A DNA stretch of 7,902 nt from JAQUGA01 sp038210985 (GCA_038210985.1 JBBQWB010000124.1:1-7902); one strand, 5' to 3'. Shown: positions 1 through 7,640, numbered from the stretch's first letter. Translations and numbers: made by a program. The notes: generated by a model from the sequence alone, not told the origin.

Positions 1-59
1 CAGGAAAACGAGCAAAACAAAATGACTGTAATAACGCCGTAAATTGCATTTTTTTTCAT
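1..59 (-). CDS. 5' fragment of a gene for an exported protein, cut by the window edge
   Basis: Reading the minus strand from an ATG at 59 gives 19 open codons, MKKNAIYGVITVILFCSFS, before the window ends. Two lysines after the initiator Met followed by an unbroken hydrophobic stretch is the classic start of a Sec signal peptide, so the product is probably periplasmic, outer-membrane or secreted. The cysteine at residue 16 is preceded by Phe, so it does not make a good lipobox; the cleavage site probably lies beyond the edge. The start is separated by 426 bp from the helicase gene upstream of it, so it likely has its own promoter (see the candidate at 128-135). The mature protein is not visible and no function can be given. 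The start includes a run of eight A's, and a short open frame can arise by chance, so certainty is moderate. Confidence 0.6.
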   Translation of the reverse strand, partial: MKKNAIYGVITVILFCSFS

Positions 60-127
60 AGGAGATTTTTAAATTATTAATATCGTTAATTCTTTTTGAT
101 AAAAATTTAGTATGTAAGATATGGCAA

Positions 128-135
128 CAAATATA
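128..135 (-). promoter_or_regulatory. Candidate Bacteroidota -7 promoter element for the left-edge gene
   Basis: On the minus strand this reads TATATTTG, matching the Bacteroidota -7 consensus TAnnTTTG. It is the only such match on the minus strand in this intergenic region. It would give a 5' leader of roughly 60 nt before the ATG at 59. A TTTG at 151-154 (minus strand) could be the -33 box, but the 15-bp spacing is shorter than the usual 17-23. Chance matches are easy in such AT-rich DNA. Confidence 0.35.
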
Positions 136-275
136 ATAAAAGATAAATACCAAAATAAAAACATATAAATATAATAAAAAAAAATTACCTAACACAAATC
201 AAACATTATAATAATATTGTAATGAAATGTGTGTAATGCGTATTTTTTATTAATTTTTCTGCTATTTATTTTAAG

Positions 276-294
276 TAAATATTAACAATTAAAT
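276..294 (+). repeat. 19-bp direct repeat, left copy
   Basis: The sequence TAAATATTAACAATTAAAT here is repeated exactly at 410-428. The two copies bracket the palindromic element at 300-389. They lie 5 bp outside its left end and 20 bp outside its right end, so they do not abut it as a clean target-site duplication would. The repeat is pure AT apart from one C, so coincidence is harder to dismiss than for a mixed sequence, but a perfect 19-base match 134 bp apart is still notable. Confidence 0.7.
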
Positions 295-299
295 CAAAT

Positions 300-389
300 T
301 AGTCCAAAGAGTAATTCTATTTTAGACTTCGGCAAGGGGTTGCAACCCCTTGTATTGAAAGTGCAAAAGATAATTATTGAATTGGACTA
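300..389. mobile_element. Imperfect ~90-bp palindrome, MITE or REP-like element
   Basis: The ends are inverted copies, TAGTCCAA at 300-307 and TTGGACTA at 382-389. Moving inward, further blocks pair in order: 312-316 with 372-376, 320-323 with 365-368, 326-329 with 359-362, and finally a perfect 20-bp palindrome at 333-352 (CAAGGGGTTGCAACCCCTTG). About 31 bases of each arm pair, with small bulges between blocks. The whole could fold into one long stem. The GC-rich core stands out against the very AT-rich surroundings. Terminal inverted repeats, small size and lack of coding are typical of non-autonomous elements such as MITEs or REP-type palindromes. No transposase is present in the window. 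Alternatives are a transcription-ending or RNA-processing hairpin between the helicase gene and the left-edge gene, although neither strand shows a T-run after the stem. Confidence 0.55.
333..352. repeat. Perfect 20-bp GC-rich palindrome
   Basis: CAAGGGGTTGCAACCCCTTG equals its own reverse complement. It forms the tip of the larger stem at 300-389. As an RNA it would make a stem of about eight pairs with a TGCA loop. As DNA it could also be a dimer-binding site. Neither side carries a T-run, so it is not a canonical intrinsic terminator. Confidence 0.85.
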
Positions 390-409
390 TTCTAGAAACC
401 GTATTAGTA

Positions 410-428
410 TAAATATTAACAATTAAAT
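410..428 (+). repeat. 19-bp direct repeat, right copy
   Basis: This is an exact second copy of the sequence at 276-294, on the far side of the palindromic element. Similarity continues weakly beyond it (AAATTT here against CAAATT after the left copy), which fits an old duplication of a slightly longer segment. Confidence 0.7.
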
Positions 429-485
429 AAATTTCAAGGGTAAATCACACGTCAAAAGATTTTACAATAAGACAGAATGCAGAAA

Positions 486-1916
486 TTACTCCATAAAAAA
501 GTCCTCATGAAAGTTTACCAAATATACTTTTTGAGTGGCACGGGTTACAGCGGTATAGAGCCATCTTAAATAATCGATGTTAATTTTGTCCTTGGTTAAA
601 TAACCTTGATCGATAAAAACCACTTCCCATTGTCCGCCCTGCGATTTGTGACAGGTATATGCGTATGCAAACTTTACTTGCAAAGCTTGAAGCCATGGGT
701 CGTTTTTTATGTTAATGTGTATTGCTTTTTGATTGCTCGAACCCGAATAATCGAGCATTACTTCTTTAAATAATCGTTGCGATTCGGAGTACGAAAGCGA
801 AGGTCCTTCGGAATGAATGGAATCGATGTTTATTCGGGCATTAAAAACCAATGGCTGGTTTTCGTCTTGCAACTCTAGTTCGCAATCGGCAAAGCGAAGT
901 CCGTACATTTCGTCGTAAAATTTCACAATTCTATTAATTTTAACAATGTCGCCATTGGCTAAAAACCCAGCACTTGATCCCGAAGGGAGCCAGAAATAGT
1001 TATTTCGGGTAACCATAAGTAAATCGCCCGCATTAATTTCGTTTTCACGAAAAAGGATGCGATTTCGTATTTCGGCATTGATGAGGTTTGCTCGCTTGTT
1101 TGAAGCCGTAATAAATGCTATTTCGTGGGATGCTTGTTTGTTAAATACGTCGTGTAAAACTTCTTCTAAATCAACACCTTGTATGTTTTCAATGTCGTTA
1201 AATGGCGAAATTTTAAAGAGTTTTCCAGTGATGTTAATTTTGTCGATTTGTTTACGAATATAGGTAGCGTTTGCTAAAATGCCCGACTCCATTTGCTGCC
1301 TAACCACTTGCGTTAGTTTTAAGGATACGATTGGAATAGAATATTCGGCTTTCAAAAAGTTTTCGTCCAGTGCCGGACTTAGCGATGTGCCGACCGGAGG
1401 CAACTGAGCGGGATCGCCAATAAACAAAAGTTTGCATTGATAACCACTGAAAACATATTTTATTAAATCATCGAGAATGTTGCGACTGCTAAATAAATCG
1501 GGTGAATCTTTTTTTGAAAATGCCGGAATCATGGATGCTTCATCCACAATAAAAAGAGTGTTTTTGTGGGTGTTTTCATCCAACATTAAACTCCCATTAT
1601 TATCGGAATCCATGTCAAAAGCATAAATTTTTTTGTGAATGGTAATGGCTTTTTTTTGAGTGTATTGAGCCAAAACTTTAGCAGCTCGTCCGGTTGGTGC
1701 TAATAAAATACTTCTTTTTTTGTATGCCGATAACGTTTTTACTAACGCACTAATTACACTTGTTTTACCTGTTCCGGCATAACCGCTTAATATAAAAATT
1801 TCTGGTTCAGAAAAATTTTGCAGAAAAAGGTCAATTTGTTCAAAAAATTCAATTTGATTTTTTGTTGCATCGTACGAAAAGTTTTCGGTAAAAAGGTTTA
1901 ATTTTGGATTCATCAT
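486..1916 (-). CDS. SF1B DNA helicase, Pif1/Dda/RecD-like
   Basis: This 476-residue protein carries the full set of superfamily 1 helicase motifs in order. Walker A is GYAGTGKT at 45-52 with K51. Motif Ia is LAPTGRAAK at 72-80. Walker B is IVDEAS with D125 and E126. Motif III is IGDPAQLPPVG near 166-176, motif IV is around LTQVVRQ at 201-207, motif V is around YAYTCHKSQGGQW at 418-430, and motif VI is YTAVTRAT at 454-461 with R459. The QLPPVG and HKSQG signatures are those of the RecD/Pif1/Dda group, which move 5' to 3' on single-stranded DNA. The size resembles short stand-alone members such as phage T4 Dda rather than the larger RecD or RecD2, and no nuclease domain is seen. It likely acts in the cytoplasm on stalled forks or recombination intermediates, but its exact job cannot be read from sequence. 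The start has two consecutive Met codons (1911-1916), either of which could be used. It is last in the operon, 9 bp after the TamL-like gene. Confidence 0.9.
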   Translation of the reverse strand: MMNPKLNLFTENFSYDATKNQIEFFEQIDLFLQNFSEPEIFILSGYAGTGKTSVISALVKTLSAYKKRSILLAPTGRAAKVLAQYTQKKAITIHKKIYAFDMDSDNNGSLMLDENTHKNTLFIVDEASMIPAFSKKDSPDLFSSRNILDDLIKYVFSGYQCKLLFIGDPAQLPPVGTSLSPALDENFLKAEYSIPIVSLKLTQVVRQQMESGILANATYIRKQIDKINITGKLFKISPFNDIENIQGVDLEEVLHDVFNKQASHEIAFITASNKRANLINAEIRNRILFRENEINAGDLLMVTRNNYFWLPSGSSAGFLANGDIVKINRIVKFYDEMYGLRFADCELELQDENQPLVFNARINIDSIHSEGPSLSYSESQRLFKEVMLDYSGSSNQKAIHINIKNDPWLQALQVKFAYAYTCHKSQGGQWEVVFIDQGYLTKDKINIDYLRWLYTAVTRATQKVYLVNFHEDFFME

Positions 1917-1925
1917 AGGAATGGA

Positions 1926-4262
1926 TTAGAAAGGATATCCAATTGCAAAATTTAGGACAAAATCTTTCATCGAAAGATCTTTAACCAACCATCTACTACC
2001 TTCGATATTTTCGGGATTATATAATTTGAAAGCACCATCAAAACGAACAATAAAAAAATCAAAATCCAAACGTATTCCCGCACCAGCATCCAATGCAATT
2101 TCTTTATAAAACCTATTTGTTTGAAAATTTCCGTTAGGCACGGTTAAGTTTTCGCGCATTAGCCAAACGTTTCCAGCATCGGCAAAAAAAGCACCTTTAA
2201 AGTACGACCAAATTGGAAATCTCATTTCAACATTCATCTCCATTTTTAAATCGCCACTTCGCTCAAAGTTAATGTCGGATTGATATGAGCCTGGACCTAA
2301 TGTTCTCATTCGCCAGCCTCGCATGCTATTTGCGCCCCCTAAAAAATAACTCTTTTCAAAAGGAATCGACCATGAATTGTATAACGGAATGCCAAAACCT
2401 AAACAGCTTCTTAATGCAAGTAATGATTCATCGGTTACTCGAATGTAATGTCTTAAATCAATATCTGCAGAAACATAATTGGCATAAGGTATTCCAAACA
2501 ATAAGTACTGTTGCGAAGAGTTTTTTTCTGCCTTAGTTAGGATATTATAAGCATTTAAAGCATTGCCAACCGATTCGATATTAAAACGTACAAACGAATA
2601 GCTGGTTTGTTCTTTTTTGAGCTGATTTGAAAATATGAAACTGTATTTTAAAGCAAAAACTAAGTGGTCGGAGTATTGTTCACGAATTCTTCGATTAAAT
2701 TGACTAAGTACAGCCAAAAAAGATGAATCGGGATTTATTTTTACAGTATTGATATCAATAGGGTAGAGTAGATGTCGGATTTGTTTTGATTGCCGCCACT
2801 CGTAACCAAACGATACATTTCCAACCAATCGAGTATAATCGGGGCGTTGCTGATAGTTTACACCAACTTGGAAAATGGTTTTTGGTCGGAATAGTTTTTT
2901 ATTTAAAGATGTTCGAAAAGGAAAAATAAAGGATGGTACTTCTAATTTTATGTTTGAACTGATTTCTAAGGTATTAAAAATAAATAAGGTATTTTGATTT
3001 TGATTTGCATCGCCAATTACTTTTTGTGCTTCAAAGGCTCCACCAATTCGTGTACTGAATATCTGTGCACGCTTAAATGCATTTCTGTTGTAATATAAAA
3101 AATCAAGTCCAGCACCTAAATTTCCTCCCGAGTTTGTTCCTTTTGCTTCTAATGAAAATTCATGTTTTTTTAATGAATTAAAATAAATGTTACAGTCGAG
3201 TAGTGGCTGATTGTTGTTTGAAGTATCTGATACCTCTTGATGTACAATATTAATATATCCAAAATTCCGTAAATCGTTTAAACGATTAAATGTAAGATTC
3301 GAATTTCGTAAACTATACCATTCGCCCTGCTTAATTATTATTGAATTGGTCAGCACTTGTGGTCGATAAGCTAATTTATTGTTGTAAAAAAAAGAATATG
3401 GGCTAAAGATTGTATCCCCATAATCACGGGTTTGAATAATGAGATTTTTTTCGTATAAAGTAGTGTTGTTTAGCGTATTGTATTCGGTAAAAATATTCAC
3501 CGAACGGATTTTATATCGCTTGTGTTCTAAATAGGTGCTGTCTGTATCAATTAAATTTGAAATAATAAGTTGAAGTGAAAAAGAATTTGATTGATAATTA
3601 GTATCAATTTGAAAGGAAATAAATTCACGGGCAAAATTATAATATCCAGAATTACGTAAATTATTTACAATTCGATCGCGTTCGGCAGATAAAATGGAGG
3701 TGCTAAAGGTAATATTCTTTTCCAGGAGAGTGTTGGAGCTATCGGCAAAAACAATGGTTTCTATCTCCTTATCTTCAATTTCATACGACTTTGAAATTAA
3801 TTTGTATGGCTCTCCGCAAGTAATATTAAACTCGACTTTTGCCGATTTTTTAGAATAATGAATTATCGGTTCAATTTTGGCATCAAAATATCCATTATTA
3901 ACCATGTATAAATTCATTTGTGAAGCCGAATAGATGGTGAAGTTTGTGTCTAACAAAACGGGTGGCTCGCCAAAATTTGCTTTTATCCAATTTTTATATC
4001 GGCGCGAATGACCTCCATTAAACATTGAATAAACACGTACTTTTAGTTTTATAAGATCGAAAAATTTACGATTAGTAGCTGGTTTTGCCAACGAATATAA
4101 ACTGGTAGTGCTAAAATTTGGAATATCCGTCTTAATTGTATTCTCTTTTAAATAAAAGCTGTTTTCGGGAATGTTTCGAGTAGGACGACAGGAATTTAAA
4201 GCCAACAAAAAAAGAATGACAATTACAGGAATAATAAACTTTAAATGAATTATTTTTCCCAT
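1926..4262 (-). CDS. tamL: TamL-type outer-membrane lipoprotein, BamA/TamA (Omp85) family
   Basis: This 778-residue protein begins with a lipoprotein signal: a hydrophobic stretch at 9-21, then the lipobox LNSC with the acylated cysteine at C25. Three POTRA-like modules follow, roughly 85-150, 153-235 and 249-360. Each ends in the strand pattern seen after a NxGYF/Y turn (NNGYFD near 122-127, NSGYYN near 204-209, NFGYIN near 333-338). Residues from about 365 to the end are rich in alternating polar and hydrophobic strands and form the surface-antigen beta-barrel. The conserved loop-6 motif appears as SMRGW with R648, and the last residue is Phe (F778), as expected of a barrel folded by BAM. 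Omp85 proteins help insert or export outer-membrane proteins. The lipidated form of TamA is known in Bacteroidota as TamL. It normally works with the inner-membrane-anchored TamB, which is not encoded here. As a lipoprotein it should depend on the Lol pathway, and a lolA-like gene lies 3 bp upstream. A generic BamA/TamA paralogue of other function cannot be ruled out, so the symbol is tentative. Confidence 0.85.
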   Translation of the reverse strand: MGKIIHLKFIIPVIVILFLLALNSCRPTRNIPENSFYLKENTIKTDIPNFSTTSLYSLAKPATNRKFFDLIKLKVRVYSMFNGGHSRRYKNWIKANFGEPPVLLDTNFTIYSASQMNLYMVNNGYFDAKIEPIIHYSKKSAKVEFNITCGEPYKLISKSYEIEDKEIETIVFADSSNTLLEKNITFSTSILSAERDRIVNNLRNSGYYNFAREFISFQIDTNYQSNSFSLQLIISNLIDTDSTYLEHKRYKIRSVNIFTEYNTLNNTTLYEKNLIIQTRDYGDTIFSPYSFFYNNKLAYRPQVLTNSIIIKQGEWYSLRNSNLTFNRLNDLRNFGYINIVHQEVSDTSNNNQPLLDCNIYFNSLKKHEFSLEAKGTNSGGNLGAGLDFLYYNRNAFKRAQIFSTRIGGAFEAQKVIGDANQNQNTLFIFNTLEISSNIKLEVPSFIFPFRTSLNKKLFRPKTIFQVGVNYQQRPDYTRLVGNVSFGYEWRQSKQIRHLLYPIDINTVKINPDSSFLAVLSQFNRRIREQYSDHLVFALKYSFIFSNQLKKEQTSYSFVRFNIESVGNALNAYNILTKAEKNSSQQYLLFGIPYANYVSADIDLRHYIRVTDESLLALRSCLGFGIPLYNSWSIPFEKSYFLGGANSMRGWRMRTLGPGSYQSDINFERSGDLKMEMNVEMRFPIWSYFKGAFFADAGNVWLMRENLTVPNGNFQTNRFYKEIALDAGAGIRLDFDFFIVRFDGAFKLYNPENIEGSRWLVKDLSMKDFVLNFAIGYPF

Positions 4263-4265
4263 AGT

Positions 4266-4931
4266 TTACCTCATGTCTATGATTTCGATGTTTTTATACT
4301 TGCTAGTATCAAAAATGAATACAGAATCATTTATGGCTTGATTGCTTAGAAAACTTGTGATAATATATAAATACATGTCTCCTTCTTTATCAATTACAGT
4401 AAGCTGAATTATTTGCTGTTTTGTTTTATCAATTTCGAGTCGAATACGTGAATATGAACGAGCTTTTAATGGGGTTAAATCAATTACTTGCACTGTTTTA
4501 CCATTTACTATGGATTCGCGAATAAGTTTTGGTTTAAATTTTAGTTTGTAATCGTTTAAAAAATATGCAGGGTTGATGTTGTCGTCATCGGTGTCGGTTG
4601 AAACATCGTTTATGGTAACTTCGTTGGTCTCTTCCGAGTATGTCCAAGTTGTTTTTCCATCGCAATAAACAACCTGATTATTGAAAGTGTAAACATACTT
4701 ATCGTCCTTTACCATCACATTGCCTTTAACCGATTTTTGTACCGTTTTATTTTTTTCGTGTTTAAACAAAAAAGTTATTTTAATAGTTTTGAATGTTTTT
4801 GTTTTTTTTGCAACATTGTCGAGTATTTCGGCTGAATTGTCGTTAAGTTGCCCAAATGAAGAGAAAGGGGAACATAGTGTAGAAATAAATAAAATAAAAG
4901 ATATAATTACAGCTGATTTGATTGAGTTCAT
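4266..4931 (-). CDS. lolA: LolA-like periplasmic lipoprotein carrier
   Basis: The 221-residue product starts with a Sec signal peptide: K5, a hydrophobic core at about 7-20, and a likely cut near SSFG-Q around 27-28. C20 follows Leu, not a small residue, so this is a soluble exported protein and not a lipoprotein. The mature part has the LolA layout: an N-terminal helix with AEILDNVAKKTKTFKTI (34-50), then a run of beta strands, including the family-typical VKGNVMVKDDKYVY, the DGKTTWTYSEETNEVTI segment (91-107), and a later strand set around 146-195. LolA proteins form an open half-barrel that shields the acyl chains of lipoproteins as they cross the periplasm to the outer membrane. Length is close to the family norm of about 200 residues. 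The gene sits 35 bp after ftsK and 3 bp before the TamL-like lipoprotein, its plausible cargo. Bacteroidota LolA diverges from the E. coli protein and LolB is generally absent in the phylum, so the receptor is unknown. Confidence 0.85.
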   Translation of the reverse strand: MNSIKSAVIISFILFISTLCSPFSSFGQLNDNSAEILDNVAKKTKTFKTIKITFLFKHEKNKTVQKSVKGNVMVKDDKYVYTFNNQVVYCDGKTTWTYSEETNEVTINDVSTDTDDDNINPAYFLNDYKLKFKPKLIRESIVNGKTVQVIDLTPLKARSYSRIRLEIDKTKQQIIQLTVIDKEGDMYLYIITSFLSNQAINDSVFIFDTSKYKNIEIIDMR

Positions 4932-4966
4932 CGTTTGTGGGATTTATTATAAGTTTTAAACAATCA

Positions 4967-7510
4967 CTATACCAAATTATTGTTTCGTAAAAATTCGTTT
5001 AGTTCCACTTCTGTTTTTATTCTCACTTCGCGTGCTTTACTGCCTTCAAAAGGTCCAACAATTCCAAGTGTTTCAAGTTGGTCGATGATACGTCCGGCAC
5101 GATTGTAACCTAATTTAAGTTTGCGTTGCAACAACGAAGTAGAACCTTGTTGAGTAGCGACAATAATTCGTGCCGCATCCACAAACATTGCATCTCGGTC
5201 GTCGATATCAAAATCGGCAATGCCTTCGGCTTCCTCGTCTGCAACTTCGGGTAATAGCAGTGCACTCGGATAAGCACGCTGTGAGCCAATAAATTCGGTA
5301 ATATTTTCAATTTCAGGCGTATCGATAAATGCACATTGTAAACGTATTAAGTCATTTCCAGTAGAAAGAAGCATGTCGCCACGTCCAATAAGCTGTTCGG
5401 CACCGCTTGAATCTAAAATAGTTCGTGAATCAATTTTTGAAGTAACCCTAAATGCAATTCGAGCAGGAAAATTCGCTTTTATTGTACCTGTAATGATGTT
5501 TACCGATGGACGTTGAGTAGCAATAATTAAATGAATCCCAATGGCACGAGCAAGCTGAGCCAAACGTGCAATCGGCATTTCAACTTCTTTGCCAGCCGTC
5601 ATTATTAAATCGGCAAATTCATCTACAATTAGCACTATGTATGGTAAAAAACGATGTCCATTTTCGGGATTGAGTTTTCGACTAATAAATTTTGCGTTAT
5701 ATTCCTTAATATTTCGGCATTGAGCATCTTTCAGCAAGTCGTATCGTTGATCCATTTCAATGCATAAAGAATTTATCGTGCGAACCACTTTTTTGGTGTC
5801 GGTAATAATTGCTTCTTCCGAATCTGGCAGTTTTGCTAAATAATGACGTTCGATTTTCGAAAACAGTGTTAATTCCACTTTTTTTGGATCGACCATGACA
5901 AATTTCAGCTCTGCTGGATGTTTTTTATACACCAATGACGCAATGATTGCATTTAATCCTACCGATTTTCCTTGTCCGGTAGCACCTGCCATCAATAAGT
6001 GAGGCATTTTTGCTAAATCGTAAATAAAACTTTCGTTAGAAATAGTTTTGCCAATTCCTATCGGTAAATCAAATTTAGAATTAACAAATTTTTCGGAAGA
6101 TAAAATGCTCCGCATTGGAACAATTTCGGGATTTGAATTTGGAACCTCGATGCCAATTGTTCCTTTGCCAGGAATTGGTGCAATAATACGAATACCTAAA
6201 GCTGCTAAACTTAATGCAATATCATCTTCCAAATTCTTAATCTTCGAAATACGAACACCTGGGGCGGGAACAATTTCGTAAAGCGTAACAGTTGGTCCAA
6301 TAGTAGCCGAAATTTTATCAATTTGTATCGAATAGTTCTTTAAAGTATCGATAATTCTATCTTTATTGGCATGCAATTCTTCATTTTTCACATTTGCCCC
6401 AACTTGATCTACCTGATAATCAAATAATAAATCAATAGTTGGAAATTGATACGATTTTAAATCTAAACGAGGGTCATATTCTGTATCAATAGTGTAATGA
6501 ACCTTTTCATCACTCGACTCAAAATCAACCGTTTCTTCTTCATCTGGAATGATTATTTCAAAATCTTCATCCACTTTGTTTTTACTAATTGGAGTTGATT
6601 GTTTTGTTGCCAGCTTTTCTTCAAATATAGGTTCATTCTCAATTTTAGTTGAAGTAATTTCTGTTCTTAGTGGTATAGATTGTTTTTGCTCGGGTTTCTT
6701 TTCCACTGTTTTTAACTCAAAATCGAGCATTCCATCTTCTTCTATTTCATCCTCTTCATCGCTAATAGTATCATTTTCATCCGTAATTAAAAATTCTTCA
6801 TCCTCTATTTCATCCTTGGCTTGAGCTCTTTTTGTGCTATATCTTTTTTCGCCAATTCGTTTATCTAACATCCCTTTAAAGGATACATTAAACTCAATTA
6901 TTGCAAAAATTATTAGCAAAGAAAGTAAAAATAATATGGTTCCAATTTGACCAATAATAGATATGAGCCAAATATTCATTTGATATCCAAACGAACCCCC
7001 AACAATAGTGTATATGCTGTTTAAAAACAAAAAACCAAGAAAAGTGGAACCCCATAAAATAAAGAAAAAAGTATAAAGAGTTGTTCGGATAAGCGGAAGT
7101 GTTTTATAGTCAAATGTGAGGCTTAAGCCATAAATAAAAAACAGAAAGATAAATCCAAAAGAAAGTATTCCAAATCCTTTTTTGATAAACATGTACGAAA
7201 ATAAGCTTCCAATCTTTCCCATCCAATTTTCAACGATAACAGACGAATTGAAAAGGATAGAGTTAATCGAATTGTCGATTAAATTATCATCATTTTGCCA
7301 ATAAAATAGATACGAAATAAACGAAATAACTAAAAATACAGAAAATGTAATTAGAATGATTCCAAATGCTTGATGGGTTCGGTCGTTTTTTAAAAATTCA
7401 ATAAAATTATCAAAACGATTATTTTTTTTCGATTTGCTTTTTTTATCGGGCTTAATATCGTCGGTATATTGATTTTTAGTAGAATTTTTTACAGTATTCT
7501 TTCCTGCCAT
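4967..7510 (-). CDS. ftsK: DNA translocase FtsK/SpoIIIE
   Basis: The 847-residue protein has the complete FtsK layout. A lysine-rich cytoplasmic start (18-34) is followed by four membrane segments near 48-70, 112-133, 143-168 and 180-206. A charged, acidic linker runs from about 228 to 345, with its densest Asp/Glu stretch at 232-260. The motor follows: an alpha/beta region from about 365, Walker A GATGQGKS at 509-516 with K515, the family motif VDPKKVEL at 540-547, Walker B VLIVDEFADL with D630 and E631, and ATQRPSVNIITG at 664-675. A C-terminal winged-helix gamma domain (about 772-835) contains GYNRAGRIIDQLETLGIVG, as in proteins that read polar chromosome motifs and activate XerCD recombination. 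It is anchored at the division septum and pumps DNA so that chromosome ends are cleared before closure. Start choice: ATG at 7508-7510 with the lysine-rich leader fits, and a -7 promoter match lies about 27 bp upstream. It is first in the operon. Length is normal for Bacteroidota. Confidence 0.97.
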   Translation of the reverse strand: MAGKNTVKNSTKNQYTDDIKPDKKSKSKKNNRFDNFIEFLKNDRTHQAFGIILITFSVFLVISFISYLFYWQNDDNLIDNSINSILFNSSVIVENWMGKIGSLFSYMFIKKGFGILSFGFIFLFFIYGLSLTFDYKTLPLIRTTLYTFFFILWGSTFLGFLFLNSIYTIVGGSFGYQMNIWLISIIGQIGTILFLLSLLIIFAIIEFNVSFKGMLDKRIGEKRYSTKRAQAKDEIEDEEFLITDENDTISDEEDEIEEDGMLDFELKTVEKKPEQKQSIPLRTEITSTKIENEPIFEEKLATKQSTPISKNKVDEDFEIIIPDEEETVDFESSDEKVHYTIDTEYDPRLDLKSYQFPTIDLLFDYQVDQVGANVKNEELHANKDRIIDTLKNYSIQIDKISATIGPTVTLYEIVPAPGVRISKIKNLEDDIALSLAALGIRIIAPIPGKGTIGIEVPNSNPEIVPMRSILSSEKFVNSKFDLPIGIGKTISNESFIYDLAKMPHLLMAGATGQGKSVGLNAIIASLVYKKHPAELKFVMVDPKKVELTLFSKIERHYLAKLPDSEEAIITDTKKVVRTINSLCIEMDQRYDLLKDAQCRNIKEYNAKFISRKLNPENGHRFLPYIVLIVDEFADLIMTAGKEVEMPIARLAQLARAIGIHLIIATQRPSVNIITGTIKANFPARIAFRVTSKIDSRTILDSSGAEQLIGRGDMLLSTGNDLIRLQCAFIDTPEIENITEFIGSQRAYPSALLLPEVADEEAEGIADFDIDDRDAMFVDAARIIVATQQGSTSLLQRKLKLGYNRAGRIIDQLETLGIVGPFEGSKAREVRIKTEVELNEFLRNNNLV

Positions 7511-7536
7511 ATTAGGGATAGTTTTAATCTATTTTA

Positions 7537-7544
7537 CAAACGTA
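7537..7544 (-). promoter_or_regulatory. Probable -7 promoter element for ftsK operon
   Basis: The minus strand reads TACGTTTG, a match to the Bacteroidota -7 consensus TAnnTTTG and the only one on this strand in the 392-bp upstream region. It lies 26 bp before the ATG, giving a short leader of about 20 nt. No clear -33 TTTG is found at the usual spacing, so the promoter may be weak or use the upstream repeats and bound factors. Confidence 0.5.
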
Positions 7545-7621
7545 CATAAATTTTAGCTTATGGGGTTTTTGTTTATAAAATTCTTTTTAACAGTTGAATG
7601 TTGTTAAACCCAAATTTGTAA

Positions 7622-7632
7622 TTTCTGGCAAG
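7622..7632 (+). repeat. 11-bp short repeat preceding the ~70-bp repeats
   Basis: TTTCTGGCAAG here recurs exactly at 7641-7651, the beginning of the first ~70-bp repeat, and in altered form (TCTCTTGCAAG) at 7781-7791. It may be a small remnant of a further repeat unit. Confidence 0.55.
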
Positions 7633-7640
7633 TATTGAAT

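Larger units (their letters stand above)
60..485. other. 426-bp AT-rich intergenic region
   Basis: No credible coding sequence is seen on either strand. The stretch from 60 to about 300 is extremely AT-rich, with only one promoter-like match. The stretch from 276 to 428 holds a 19-bp direct repeat enclosing a large imperfect palindrome with a GC-rich centre, listed separately. The last ~55 bp before the helicase stop codon contain no convincing terminator on the minus strand. Confidence 0.7.
486..7510 (-). other. Probable operon: ftsK, lolA-like, tamL-like, SF1B helicase
   Basis: Four minus-strand genes follow one another with gaps of 35 bp (4932-4966), 3 bp (4263-4265) and 9 bp (1917-1925). 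No hairpin terminator or promoter consensus is visible in the gaps. Such spacing normally means co-transcription, starting from a promoter upstream of ftsK. The 35-bp gap before lolA is the only place with room for an internal signal, and I see none. Co-transcription is inferred from spacing only. Confidence 0.75.

Noticed and set aside
440..465. Weak hairpin (GTAAATC with GATTTTAC) below the helicase stop as operon terminator
   Set aside because: The stem is AT-rich with a bulge, and no T-run follows on the minus strand, so it does not look like a working intrinsic terminator.
1057..1263. Plus-strand open frame opposite the helicase gene
   Set aside because: It lies wholly antisense to strongly conserved helicase sequence, and its product has no recognisable domain or signal.
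1650..1657. Run of eight T's within the helicase gene as a frameshift site
   Set aside because: The reading frame is intact through all motifs on both sides, and such runs are common at this base composition.
5110..5334. Second minus-strand open frame inside ftsK
   Set aside because: It overlaps the conserved gamma domain of FtsK in another frame and shows no independent coding features.
6549..6824. Plus-strand open frame, Ser-rich
   Set aside because: It is the complement of the acidic Asp/Glu-rich linker of FtsK. The serine richness is a mirror of GAA/GAT codons, so it is not a gene.
7587..7609. Inverted repeat TTTAACA / TGTTAAA in the ftsK upstream region
   Set aside because: It is a short AT-rich stem that is easily found by chance in this composition, without a GC-rich stem or clear T-run.
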